Below, one piece after another: positions 1-6,518 of a stretch of DNA of 8,734 bases. The position numbers were made by a program, and so were the translations under genes. Positions within the stretch are counted from its first letter, which is position 1, and the number at the start of each line of letters is the position of its first letter. A model generated the notes under the pieces. It made no database searches. It saw only the letters and a program-made list of their open reading frames with translations, and was not told where the DNA came from. The stretch spans positions 1-8,734 of the forward strand of contig JAJDES010000378.1 in assembly GCA_029259675.1 (NCBI GenBank). Direction: 5' to 3'. This DNA is from Planctomycetota bacterium (GTDB lineage Bacteria > Planctomycetota > UBA1135 > GCA-002686595).

Positions 1-402
1 GCCGCCGCTCTGCTCGCCCGCAAAAAAATCGGGCAAGTCGATTTGCGGGCCCGCGGCCGAACGCAAGTACTTGGCAAAGACGCGCGCAGCCGGACCGGGG
101 ATGGGCGGAGGTCGCAATGCGCTTAGCGCTTCGGCTTCGGGAGCGACCCATTCCAGCGGCACAAGCGGTTGTGTGTCCGAGGGCGGCGTAAACAGGTCCC
201 GACTCGCTCTCTTCGCGGTTGCGCCCGAAGGTCCGCGATCCAGCACCAACGTCAGGTCCGGCAGAGCCTGGAATTCCAGATCCTTGTTGGTCGCGCTCTT
301 GGCGCCGCGCAGAGGCGACGTTTCGCCCTCGCCCGAGAACCAAAGCGCCAGCAACAACAGGAGAGTGCCCAGCAGCACCCAAACTTCGCGGCGAATGCTC
401 AC
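1..402 (-). CDS. Small bitopic inner-membrane protein at the PilP/GspC position of the operon (C-terminus outside window)
   Basis: The reading frame opens with GTG at 402 and stays open for 134 codons to the window edge, so the 3' end is missing. The start has a strong Shine-Dalgarno site (GGAGG, complement of 412-416) 9 nt upstream and lies 1 nt after the stop of the PilO-like gene, so coupling is likely. The protein begins with a short basic stretch (SIRRE) and one hydrophobic segment (about residues 7-22, VWVLLGTLLLLLALWF). A polar periplasmic part follows with a RDLFTPP motif near residues 68-74 and a proline-rich linker (RPPPIPGP, about 97-104). A short N-in anchor followed by an R-D-x-F-x-P-P-like segment recalls PilP and GspC, which connect the inner-membrane platform to the secretin. 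The resemblance is general and rests mainly on gene order. It could instead be a lineage-specific platform protein. Its existence as a gene is well supported; its family is not. Confidence 0.7.
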   Translation of the reverse strand, partial: MSIRREVWVLLGTLLLLLALWFSGEGETSPLRGAKSATNKDLEFQALPDLTLVLDRGPSGATAKRASRDLFTPPSDTQPLVPLEWVAPEAEALSALRPPPIPGPAARVFAKYLRSAAGPQIDLPDFFAGEQSGG

Positions 403-403
403 T

Positions 404-1207
404 TCAGTTCTCCTCCGCTAGGCGACTGGCGAACAGCTCGGCTTCAAGGTCGGCCGCCAAGCGCACAATAGCTATGGATAGGTCGAGTTGCGCCTCGCTG
501 CCGCGCTCTCCGGCTCCGCGCAGGCTGCACTCGGCCAGCGTCAACGGCTGCAATCCCGGTGCGACACGCTGCGTGCCCTCCAAGACCCTGACCAGGCTGC
601 GTTCGGGCCCGACGAGTTCCATCGTGATGCGCGTGCGTTCGACTCGCTCGGAACCCGCGCGCGATCCAGCCTGCTGATTGAGCCGAATGCGGATATCGTC
701 CACCCGACGAACACCCTCGGCCAAGGACAAGCGCACGACACGATCAATCACATCGAGTGCCTCTAGGGTGCGCCTAATGTCTTCGGCTCGCGTGGGTGAG
801 AGCTTGGGCAAGCCCAGGGTTTCGATCAGAATCATGTTGCGCCGGTCGGCATCGGTTAATAACGCTTCGCGAACGCGCGAAACAACGCGGTGATAGCGAC
901 TGGCTGCCGCGGAGCCGCTGACTTCAACCAGGAAATCCTCACGCGGTTTGAACACCACTTGAGCTGCGACCTGTTCGAGCGAACCGACCAACTGCTCATG
1001 CTCAGCTTCCATCTGGTCGAGATTCGCGGCCGAATAAAAGGGCCCGCGCAACTTGCGCGATAGATCCGTGCGCTGGCGCCCGAGGTCGGTCAACTCGCTG
1101 CCAAAGGCGTATTCAATCGCAACCAAACCGAGCACGAAGGCGAGCAGAGCCGCGCCCACGGCCGTCAGGAACTTTTTGTGCTCCTGCCAAAAGTCATTGA
1201 GATCCAT
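404..1207 (-). CDS. PilO/GspM-like inner-membrane platform protein
   Basis: This encodes 267 residues with the plan of PilO/GspM: a short cytoplasmic N-terminus (about 1-12), one TM helix (about 13-34, FLTAVGAALLAFVLGLVAIE), a charged helical segment likely to form a coiled coil (about 38-85), then a mixed alpha/beta periplasmic part. The last 75 residues alternate a strand (RITMELVG), a helix (SLVRVLEGTQRVA) and strands (PLTLAECSLR, AQLDLSIAIVRL), matching the ferredoxin-like fold of PilO and GspM. In those families the domain pairs with PilN or GspL to build the inner-membrane ring. The ATG at 1207 is chosen over one at 1255 because it lies 1 nt after the upstream stop and has a strong Shine-Dalgarno site; the earlier start would overlap the upstream gene by 47 nt. 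There is no catalytic motif. PilO-like rather than GspM is favoured by the PilM-type neighbour. The family call rests on topology and synteny because these proteins diverge fast. Confidence 0.75.
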   Translation of the reverse strand: MDLNDFWQEHKKFLTAVGAALLAFVLGLVAIEYAFGSELTDLGRQRTDLSRKLRGPFYSAANLDQMEAEHEQLVGSLEQVAAQVVFKPREDFLVEVSGSAAASRYHRVVSRVREALLTDADRRNMILIETLGLPKLSPTRAEDIRRTLEALDVIDRVVRLSLAEGVRRVDDIRIRLNQQAGSRAGSERVERTRITMELVGPERSLVRVLEGTQRVAPGLQPLTLAECSLRGAGERGSEAQLDLSIAIVRLAADLEAELFASRLAEEN

Positions 1208-1208
1208 G

Positions 1209-2879
1209 TTAGCGCCCCTCCCCTTCGATCGACTCCACGCCACCGCCTGCTGCACCGGCTGCGGAAGGTTGAACCAAACCCAAGAGCGTCAGATCCAAAG
1301 TAAAGCGTTCAAAGTCCGGCGAAAGCCCCGGGGCCATGCGCGCCGAATTCAGTTCGCGCTGCATCGATTGAACGAAGTCCTCGAAGACGAGCGCCGGCGA
1401 TTCCGTGCCCTCCCTTGCGCGGCCCTCTATGTGCATCACGGGCAAACGCTCGCCTTCCTCCAACCCCAAATTGGCCGGGGCGGCTTCGCGCGCGTTCAAC
1501 TCGACCAACCACAGATCTTCCGGCATCGAACGGCCCATGGCTCCGATGGCGCGAGCGACCTGCTCACCTGAGCCCAGATCCAGCCAAAGCTCTCGCAGTA
1601 GTTTGGATAGCTCGCGATTGCGATCCGCCAATTCCGCCGTTGCCGCATCGGCTCGGCGCGCGCGATCCAATTGGGAGTTCATGCGAGAGACCTCAACGCG
1701 CGTGCTTTCGAGCTTGGTCGATTCAGTAAAGGCTCTCCAAGACAAGAAGCTCAAGGCCAACGCGGCCGCGGCGATTAAAAGTAATTTGCCACCCCAGAAA
1801 TCGCGACTGCGCTGAATGCGCTCGGGCACGATTTCGATTTTGTAGGCATCGGCGCGGGCTGCTCCGGTCGCCAAACCCAGGGCCACGACGGCTTCCGTTG
1901 TAAAATCGTCGAGGGCCTGCAGCGACTCTGGATCCAAGGCCTTCGTGTCCACCACCGCAAACGGGTCGAACTTTTCAACCGGCATACCCAGCCCGGCTGC
2001 AAGATAGGAATCCAACCCCTTAAGGCGTGAACCGCCGCCGCAAAGAAGCAGCCGATCGACGCGCAAGCCCGACAGTTTGATTTGGCTCTTGCAGAACAAG
2101 ATCGCGGACTTGAGTAAGTCGAGCACTTGGGCGGCTGGACCCTGACTGGCCCGGCAAGCCTTTTCTTGATTGCCCCCACCCGCACCGGCGCCGGGAGTGA
2201 GATCAACCATCTCGCGCTTGATGCCTTCGGCGCGCTCCAAAGAGATGCCGAAGCGCTCCGAAAGGGCTGCGTCGAACAGTGCCGAGCCGCCGCTGAGGTT
2301 GCGCGCAAACAGCAAATCGGCACCTCGCACAACGGCCACATCCAAGTATTCGTGCCCGATGTTGGCCAAGAGCACCGTGTCGTCTTCAACGACCCCGTAG
2401 TGCAGCCACGCGTTGTAAAGCGCGACAGCGTTGGGGCAAAAGTGGTCAAGCTTGCCGCCGATCGATTCCAAACCGATCAGGTGCTCTTCCAAGTGCGATT
2501 CGCGCGCCATGGCCAACAGCACGACATCTTCACCCTCAATTTCCGGCAACTCCGGCAGAACGTTGAAGTCCGATGCCACTTCAGCTCCGGCTTGGCCGCC
2601 GATCTCCTTGACCTCGAAGCGCATCAAATTGCGCAACTGCCAATCGGGAAGGCGCGGAACCTGCGTGTAGCGCACGTTCACGTTGCGACCGGTCAGCCCG
2701 ATTGCGGTACCACGCGGTTTGGCGTCGGCACCCAGGGTTTCCCAGCGCTCGGGCAATTCGAGTTCGCCGTGCTCTTCGATTCGAACTTCGGACAGTGCGA
2801 ATGTGTTCCCGCGCGGCTTGCCGCTCAATAGAACGGTGGAGCGCGAGCCCACATCAACACCCGTGGTCATGCGAGCCAT
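1209..2879 (-). CDS. pilM: PilM-PilN fusion: actin-like ATPase-fold domain, TM and periplasmic domain (GspL-like plan)
   Basis: Residues 1-340 form a PilM/FtsA-type actin-like domain. A phosphate-1 loop is at 7-18 (GVDVGSRSTVLL), a phosphate-2-like segment at 169-200 (LLANIGHEYLDV, then RNLSGGSALF), and an adenosine motif at 277-289 (LLLCGGGSRLKGL). Residues 346-358 (YKIEIVPERIQRS) resemble the INLLP-type cytoplasmic peptide by which PilN docks into PilM. A TM helix (about 365-382), a charged coiled-coil stretch (about 385-432) and a PilN-like alpha/beta periplasmic domain (about 440-538) follow. PilM is usually about 350 residues and PilN about 200, so 556 matches a full fusion. GspL of type II secretion has the same overall order. 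The ATG at 2879 overlaps the upstream TGA by 1 nt and has GGGGAG 8 nt upstream, so the next Met (residue 4) is less likely. Residues 229-247 form a Gly-rich insertion. The role would be to build the cytoplasmic and inner-membrane platform; the exact machine is not resolved. Confidence 0.88.
   Translation of the reverse strand: MARMTTGVDVGSRSTVLLSGKPRGNTFALSEVRIEEHGELELPERWETLGADAKPRGTAIGLTGRNVNVRYTQVPRLPDWQLRNLMRFEVKEIGGQAGAEVASDFNVLPELPEIEGEDVVLLAMARESHLEEHLIGLESIGGKLDHFCPNAVALYNAWLHYGVVEDDTVLLANIGHEYLDVAVVRGADLLFARNLSGGSALFDAALSERFGISLERAEGIKREMVDLTPGAGAGGGNQEKACRASQGPAAQVLDLLKSAILFCKSQIKLSGLRVDRLLLCGGGSRLKGLDSYLAAGLGMPVEKFDPFAVVDTKALDPESLQALDDFTTEAVVALGLATGAARADAYKIEIVPERIQRSRDFWGGKLLLIAAAALALSFLSWRAFTESTKLESTRVEVSRMNSQLDRARRADAATAELADRNRELSKLLRELWLDLGSGEQVARAIGAMGRSMPEDLWLVELNAREAAPANLGLEEGERLPVMHIEGRAREGTESPALVFEDFVQSMQRELNSARMAPGLSPDFERFTLDLTLLGLVQPSAAGAAGGGVESIEGEGR
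1215..1223 (-). promoter_or_regulatory. Shine-Dalgarno site deciding the start of the PilO-like gene
   Basis: On the minus strand GGGGAGGGG lies just before the stop codon (TAA, 1211-1209) of the PilM-PilN gene and 7 nt before the ATG at 1207. It fits the internal start and argues against the in-frame start 16 codons upstream. It also places the ribosome site inside the preceding gene, as expected for translational coupling. Confidence 0.75.
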
Positions 2880-4996
2880 CAGCGCTGCTCCCCTTTTGTT
2901 GCGAGCATTTCGAGTTCCCGTCGTGTGTGCAAGGCCAACTCATCTCGGCCCTCGCGTTCAAAGACACTGGCCATGCGTTCCAGCCGCTCGCGTTCTCGGC
3001 CGTCATTCGTACTCTCGAAGGCGGCTAGAGCCTCGTCAACTTCAGCGCGGAAGCTGAGAATGGAAGTTTCCAATTCCGTGCCTGCGTAGATTCCCGCTAA
3101 CTCCGACGCACTGGCCGCCACGCGCCTGTATATGTCCGCCAAGCGGAAGAACTTTGCGCGTTCGAAGGACTCGCGCAAGCGGTCGGTGCGATCGAGCGCC
3201 TCGCGCGTCAAGCGCGACCGAACCTCCTGGGCCTCCGCCACGAGTTGATCTTCGTAGGGCGTTTCATCCAGCACCCCCGCCCAGGCCTGGAAAGCTTGTC
3301 CAAGTTTTCCTTCGCGTTCGAAACTGCGCGCCTTGCGAGCCAGGCTTTCCGCCTCTTGGCGCTCCTCGTGAAAACTGGATTGGATTCGCAATCGACGCAA
3401 GGAGCCCAGCTCAATGGTCACGGCCAAATCCCCGTCCGCTCCGCCGAGGGCTTTGGTTTGAATGGAAACCGGGCTTTCGAAAGCCAGCAGCAGCAAGCCC
3501 GTGCCGCGCCCCATTAAGAAGGTAGTCACATCGCGCCGTTCGAAACCGGCGCTCTCTTCCGAGTAGCCCTCCTCCCCCGAGGCGGCCAAACGCTCTGCGG
3601 CCAAGGCGCCATCCACGATGAAACTCAAGCAACCCGCGTCCTTGGAGAGTTCCACCCCAAACCCGACCGGCATGACCTCGATTTCAATCTTGGATTCGTT
3701 TCCCTCCGGGCGCTCCACAAGCCTGCGCTCGCGGGAGACTCCTGCAAAGGCGCGCAAGCGCAACTTGTCCACGTGCATCAGGACCAAGCTGTGAGAATCG
3801 TCGCTCCAAAATTCGTATTCGCCGAAGCGTGCCCATTCCGGCTCGGAGGCGGGTGAACTCAAGAGCACCAAATCGTCGAATGCGACACTGCCCCCGGCTT
3901 GCAATACTGCGGACTGCAACACTGCGGACTGAAACACTGCGGACTGCGATACGCCTCCTTCATCGGCTTCTCCACCGGCCGCCGCAGTCGCGATTTCAGC
4001 CGCTTGGGATTCCCCGCTCGCCGCCTGTGAACTGGCGGCCAACACCACTCGCACGCGATCGAAACCGGGCGGCACGTGGGCCTGCATGCTCTGTGGCATG
4101 AATCCTTCGTCCAAGTCCGCGCCCATCGAGTCCTGCCCCCGGCGCACGGATGCCCATTGCACGATGGAAGTCCCCGGCTTGCTCGAATTCTCGAATGCCA
4201 AACCCAATTGCGCCACAACCGGGCCCTCCACAAAGCAGGCGGCTTCCAAACTCAATCGCTGACCCGGATTGATCCGCAGGGCCGGTGAGTCGCATCGCGC
4301 CGCCTGCCCGCCGGCAAGCTCCACACCAAAACCCAGTTCGCCCCGATTGCGCCAAATGCGATCCGCAAAAAAGGTCGCACTGCCGGCTTCCCAATCCAAC
4401 CAACCTTTGGCGACGCCTTGCGCGGCTTCAAAGGATGGATCGCCAATCAAATTGCCGTTGTGCTTCACAACCTGAAGCGAATGGGAGGGACCATCGCCCG
4501 TTTGAGAATCGAACCAGCGCATTCCCGCCCAGCCCGCGGCGCCCAGGGAAACCAAGAAAAGCACCAGCAAGAGAGTAGATCGGCGACCGCTCCCCGAAAG
4601 CGCATCGTCTGAAAGTTTGCGCAGGCCCTCACCGGCATTGGCCACCGCCGGTCCCGAGGCACGCTTGCGAGTCGGCTTCATCGGACCGGCCAGGGTCTCG
4701 GCAACTTGAGAGTCCTCGAACACCAACTCAACCTGCCCCAGGACAATCACATCCGCATGGGCCAGCTCGCGCGTCTCCACGCTCCGACCGTCAACCGTGG
4801 TGCCGTTGGTGCTGCCCAGGTCGACAACCGTCACGACTTCGGATTCCAATTCGAAACGCGCATGTCGGCCCGAGACCGAGGGATGGGCCAGGACCAAATC
4901 GTTGTCGTCGTTGCGACCCACCGCGAGACCGGTGGGCGGAATCGGCTGCCGCACGCCGGCACCAAGGGTCGAGCTCAACCAATATCGTCCGCGCAT
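2879..4996 (-). CDS. FHA-domain membrane protein with carbohydrate-binding-like periplasmic region, first gene of the pilus/secretion operon
   Basis: 705 residues. An N-terminal FHA domain (about 22-93) keeps the phosphothreonine-binding signature: G27-R28, S42-x-x-H45 and the loop D59-LGSTNG-T66. A basic linker (KPTRKR, 107-112) leads to one TM helix (about 139-159), so FHA should be cytoplasmic and the rest periplasmic. Residues 180-380 look like a CBM-type jelly roll: they open with NGNLIGDPSFE and close with SVAFDDLVLL, as carbohydrate-binding module 4/9-like domains often do. A Gly/Ala/Gln-rich loop with a five-residue repeat (QSAVL/F, about 351-366) interrupts it. A second beta-rich part spans about 386-535. 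The tail (540-705) is helical and charged, with two FEREG segments (559-563, 679-683) that may be TPR-like. The plan FHA-TM-periplasmic recalls PrgH/YscD of type III secretion, but I see no clear homology. The ATG at 4996 has no clear Shine-Dalgarno site. FHA is certain; other domains are by eye. Confidence 0.85.
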   Translation of the reverse strand: MRGRYWLSSTLGAGVRQPIPPTGLAVGRNDDNDLVLAHPSVSGRHARFELESEVVTVVDLGSTNGTTVDGRSVETRELAHADVIVLGQVELVFEDSQVAETLAGPMKPTRKRASGPAVANAGEGLRKLSDDALSGSGRRSTLLLVLFLVSLGAAGWAGMRWFDSQTGDGPSHSLQVVKHNGNLIGDPSFEAAQGVAKGWLDWEAGSATFFADRIWRNRGELGFGVELAGGQAARCDSPALRINPGQRLSLEAACFVEGPVVAQLGLAFENSSKPGTSIVQWASVRRGQDSMGADLDEGFMPQSMQAHVPPGFDRVRVVLAASSQAASGESQAAEIATAAAGGEADEGGVSQSAVFQSAVLQSAVLQAGGSVAFDDLVLLSSPASEPEWARFGEYEFWSDDSHSLVLMHVDKLRLRAFAGVSRERRLVERPEGNESKIEIEVMPVGFGVELSKDAGCLSFIVDGALAAERLAASGEEGYSEESAGFERRDVTTFLMGRGTGLLLLAFESPVSIQTKALGGADGDLAVTIELGSLRRLRIQSSFHEERQEAESLARKARSFEREGKLGQAFQAWAGVLDETPYEDQLVAEAQEVRSRLTREALDRTDRLRESFERAKFFRLADIYRRVAASASELAGIYAGTELETSILSFRAEVDEALAAFESTNDGRERERLERMASVFEREGRDELALHTRRELEMLATKGEQR
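3903..3947 (-). repeat. Three tandem copies of a 15-bp unit inside the FHA-protein gene
   Basis: On the plus strand the unit is AACACTGCGGACTGC, present at 3903-3917, 3918-3932 and 3933-3947 with one mismatch in each of the first two copies. The period is a multiple of three, so the array encodes repeats of QSAVL/QSAVF (about residues 351-366) without shifting the frame. It lies in the low-complexity loop between the last strands of the jelly-roll-like domain. The near identity of the copies points to recent slippage-type expansion. Confidence 0.9.
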
Positions 4997-5015
4997 GAAT
5001 GGAATTCGTTTGGGT

Positions 5016-5045
5016 GGGTTGTTTGCGAGCGGGTTGCTTGCGAGC
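5016..5045. repeat. 15-bp direct tandem duplication upstream of the FHA gene
   Basis: The plus strand reads GGGTTGTTTGCGAGC (5016-5030) followed at once by GGGTTGCTTGCGAGC (5031-5045), one mismatch in 15. It lies 20-49 bp upstream of the FHA start codon, in its probable leader or promoter. It may be paired operator sites or a slippage product; the sequence alone does not decide. Confidence 0.8.
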
Positions 5046-5183
5046 GTGGTTCGGGCGCATGAGCGCCGGAAGGAGCCCGTGAGGTCGGAAAAAGCCCTGC
5101 TCTAGGAAGCGGCTGACCGGTTGGGAAGGGTCACTCGGGAGGGTGTAAGTCGGACACGTCAGCCCCATGGCGACGGCTCCGGC

Positions 5184-5200
5184 GGTCCACCCTCTGGACC
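5184..5200. repeat. Small perfect hairpin (6-bp stem, 5-nt loop)
   Basis: GGTCCA (5184-5189) and TGGACC (5195-5200) pair perfectly around the loop CCCTC. There is no T-run after it on the plus strand. On the minus strand the flanking sequence is not T-rich either, so it is not a typical terminator. It could be an operator or leader structure; a 6-bp stem can also arise by chance. Confidence 0.4.
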
Positions 5201-5395
5201 TGGGACTGATTTAAAAGGGTAGGAGACTCGATTTCTTGGTCTCGATGATGGGTATCGTGCTGAATGATTAGGGCGCCGCACAGGGGCTCGCCAGGCCATG
5301 GTGAGAGACCAATATGGCGCAAAGCGTCCGCGGGGGGTACTAGTGCCCCCCATGAAGTCGCGCTACAGAGTCCCGAAATTCCTCCCCAAGCCGCG

Positions 5396-6205
5396 ATGAG
5401 GGCCGATACACCGACGATTGGGCGCCGATTCTTCCTGGATCCGAGCTCCACCCCCAGCGAACCGCGGCTCGCGCCCGATGACGAGCGGCACGCCTCCACG
5501 GTCCTGCGACTCGATGTGGGCGAACGCCTTTTGGGCCTGGACGGAGCCGGCTCGACCTTTCCCTTGCGCGTGGCTGCAACGGGCCGCCGCGCTTTTCGAG
5601 TCGAAGCCGATGGGGAGCCCGTCCGAGAGCCCGAACCCGGCCATCCCGCGGCCGCCCTGCCGTGGATTGAACTCGCGGTGGCCTGGCCAAAGGCTGCGCG
5701 CGGCGAGGAAATGCTCGGTCGATTGGTCCAGCTTGGAGCCATGGGCATCACCCCGCTCATTGCGAAGCAAAGCGGTCCGCGCTCCGCACCCAGTCCGGGC
5801 GACGGGCGCATGCGCCGTTTGGAACGCATCGCGCGCGAGTCCTGCAAGCAGTGTCGCCGCGGCTGGCTGCCAATAATTCGCGCAGCGCGCACAACCGAAG
5901 AGCTTGGCGCAACCTTTCCCCGTGGGAGCTTCACGCACCTGGATCCGGGAGCGAAATTGAGCTTCGCAGGTTGGGCTCGAAAAGCGGCATCCGATCGCAA
6001 AGGAAACTCCCAACAGCCCCTACTGCTTTGCATAGGGCCCGAAGGCGGCTTCACAACGGACGAGATCCAATGCCTGCGCGATGCCGGTTCCAATGGAACC
6101 AATCTGCACCCCAATATCCTGCGCATCGAAACGGCCGCGGAGGCCGCGCTCGCGACTCTGAGCGCAATTTGGACGGAACAAACAAACGCTTCGCTTGATC
6201 GCTGA
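5396..6205 (+). CDS. rsmE: 16S rRNA (uracil-1498-N3)-methyltransferase RsmE
   Basis: 269 residues, close to the usual 240-260. RsmE uses S-adenosylmethionine to methylate N3 of U1498 in the 16S rRNA of the assembled 30S subunit. The N-terminal PUA-like domain (about 8-80) has RRFF (10-13) and HASTVLRLDVGE (32-43), then LDGAG. The SPOUT domain with its knotted SAM site has WPKAARGEEMLGRLVQLGAMGI (97-118), the helix RIARESCKQCRRG (144-156), IGPEGGFTTDE (213-223) and ILRIETAAEAAL (241-252); the last two are family hallmarks. The start is placed at the ATG at 5396 because the conserved N-terminus begins a few residues later. The same frame runs up to another ATG at 5264, but those 44 codons are not family-like. 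No clear Shine-Dalgarno site precedes 5396. VQLG replaces the more usual TELG and KQC the usual EQ, both mild deviations. It is divergent from the pilus operon and convergent with radC. Confidence 0.95.
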   Translation: MRADTPTIGRRFFLDPSSTPSEPRLAPDDERHASTVLRLDVGERLLGLDGAGSTFPLRVAATGRRAFRVEADGEPVREPEPGHPAAALPWIELAVAWPKAARGEEMLGRLVQLGAMGITPLIAKQSGPRSAPSPGDGRMRRLERIARESCKQCRRGWLPIIRAARTTEELGATFPRGSFTHLDPGAKLSFAGWARKAASDRKGNSQQPLLLCIGPEGGFTTDEIQCLRDAGSNGTNLHPNILRIETAAEAALATLSAIWTEQTNASLDR

Positions 6206-6518
6206 GCCCCGGCCCGCGCCATCTGCACGCATTCTGCAGCATACAAATTTGCTGTCGCATGCATTCCATAGGCGGTCGGACGAAACTCACAGCAGCGCAG
6301 ATTTGAGCGCCGCGATGAACATCGCGCGCAACAAGAATCGCCGAAGACCGTGCTCCCATTGAACGCTGCGCTGGAAGAGGACGCATTGTTCACTTTGGAC
6401 TCAGTATTCGATTGGAGTATGGCGTTCAATGGACGTGCGTCACCCCATGCAATCTCCGCATTGGACCGAGATTGAGCGTATGAAACGGATGACGTGTTCG
6501 TAGCGAGCACGGCGCCGA
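6206..6518. other. Convergent intergenic region between rsmE and radC
   Basis: 313 bp with no gene I can support. A minus-strand frame crosses it and runs through rsmE, but it is most likely a shadow of rsmE. The region holds an 11-bp perfect inverted repeat (6356-6432), listed separately. I see no GC-rich hairpin followed by a T-run directly after either gene. Base composition looks less GC-rich than the neighbours. Confidence 0.6.
6356..6432. repeat. 11-bp perfect inverted repeat enclosing 55 nt
   Basis: CCATTGAACGC (6356-6366) and GCGTTCAATGG (6422-6432) are exact reverse complements. The enclosed stretch can itself form two short stems: TGCG/CGCA (6367-6370 with 6382-6385) and ACTC/GAGT (6399-6402 with 6415-6418). 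Together they would give a three-way-junction shape of 77 nt. An 11-bp exact match at this distance is unlikely by chance in 313 bp. It may be a structured RNA, a terminator-like element for convergent transcripts, or a remnant of a small repeat element. Confidence 0.6.

Larger units (their letters stand above)
4997..5395. other. Divergent intergenic region between the FHA-led operon and rsmE
   Basis: About 400 bp without a convincing gene; promoters for both directions must lie here unless they start inside genes. It contains a 15-bp tandem duplication next to the FHA start and a small hairpin at 5184-5200, listed separately. I looked for -35/-10 pairs on both strands and found none strong enough to call. 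Both flanking genes lack an obvious Shine-Dalgarno sequence at the chosen starts. Frames open here on both strands do not look like proteins. Confidence 0.6.

Noticed and set aside
1208..1255. Earlier start for the PilO-like protein giving 16 extra residues
   Set aside because: The extra residues are Arg/Gly-rich and encoded inside the upstream gene. The ATG at 1207 has the better ribosome site and puts the TM helix at the usual distance from the N-terminus.
2127..2831. A 234-codon plus-strand frame antisense to the PilM-PilN gene
   Set aside because: It lies fully within a gene with clear actin-fold motifs and has no recognisable family features or ribosome site.
5264..5395. 44-codon N-terminal extension of RsmE
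   Set aside because: The translated extension has no similarity to the PUA-like domain start, which begins right after the ATG at 5396. No ribosome site supports 5264.
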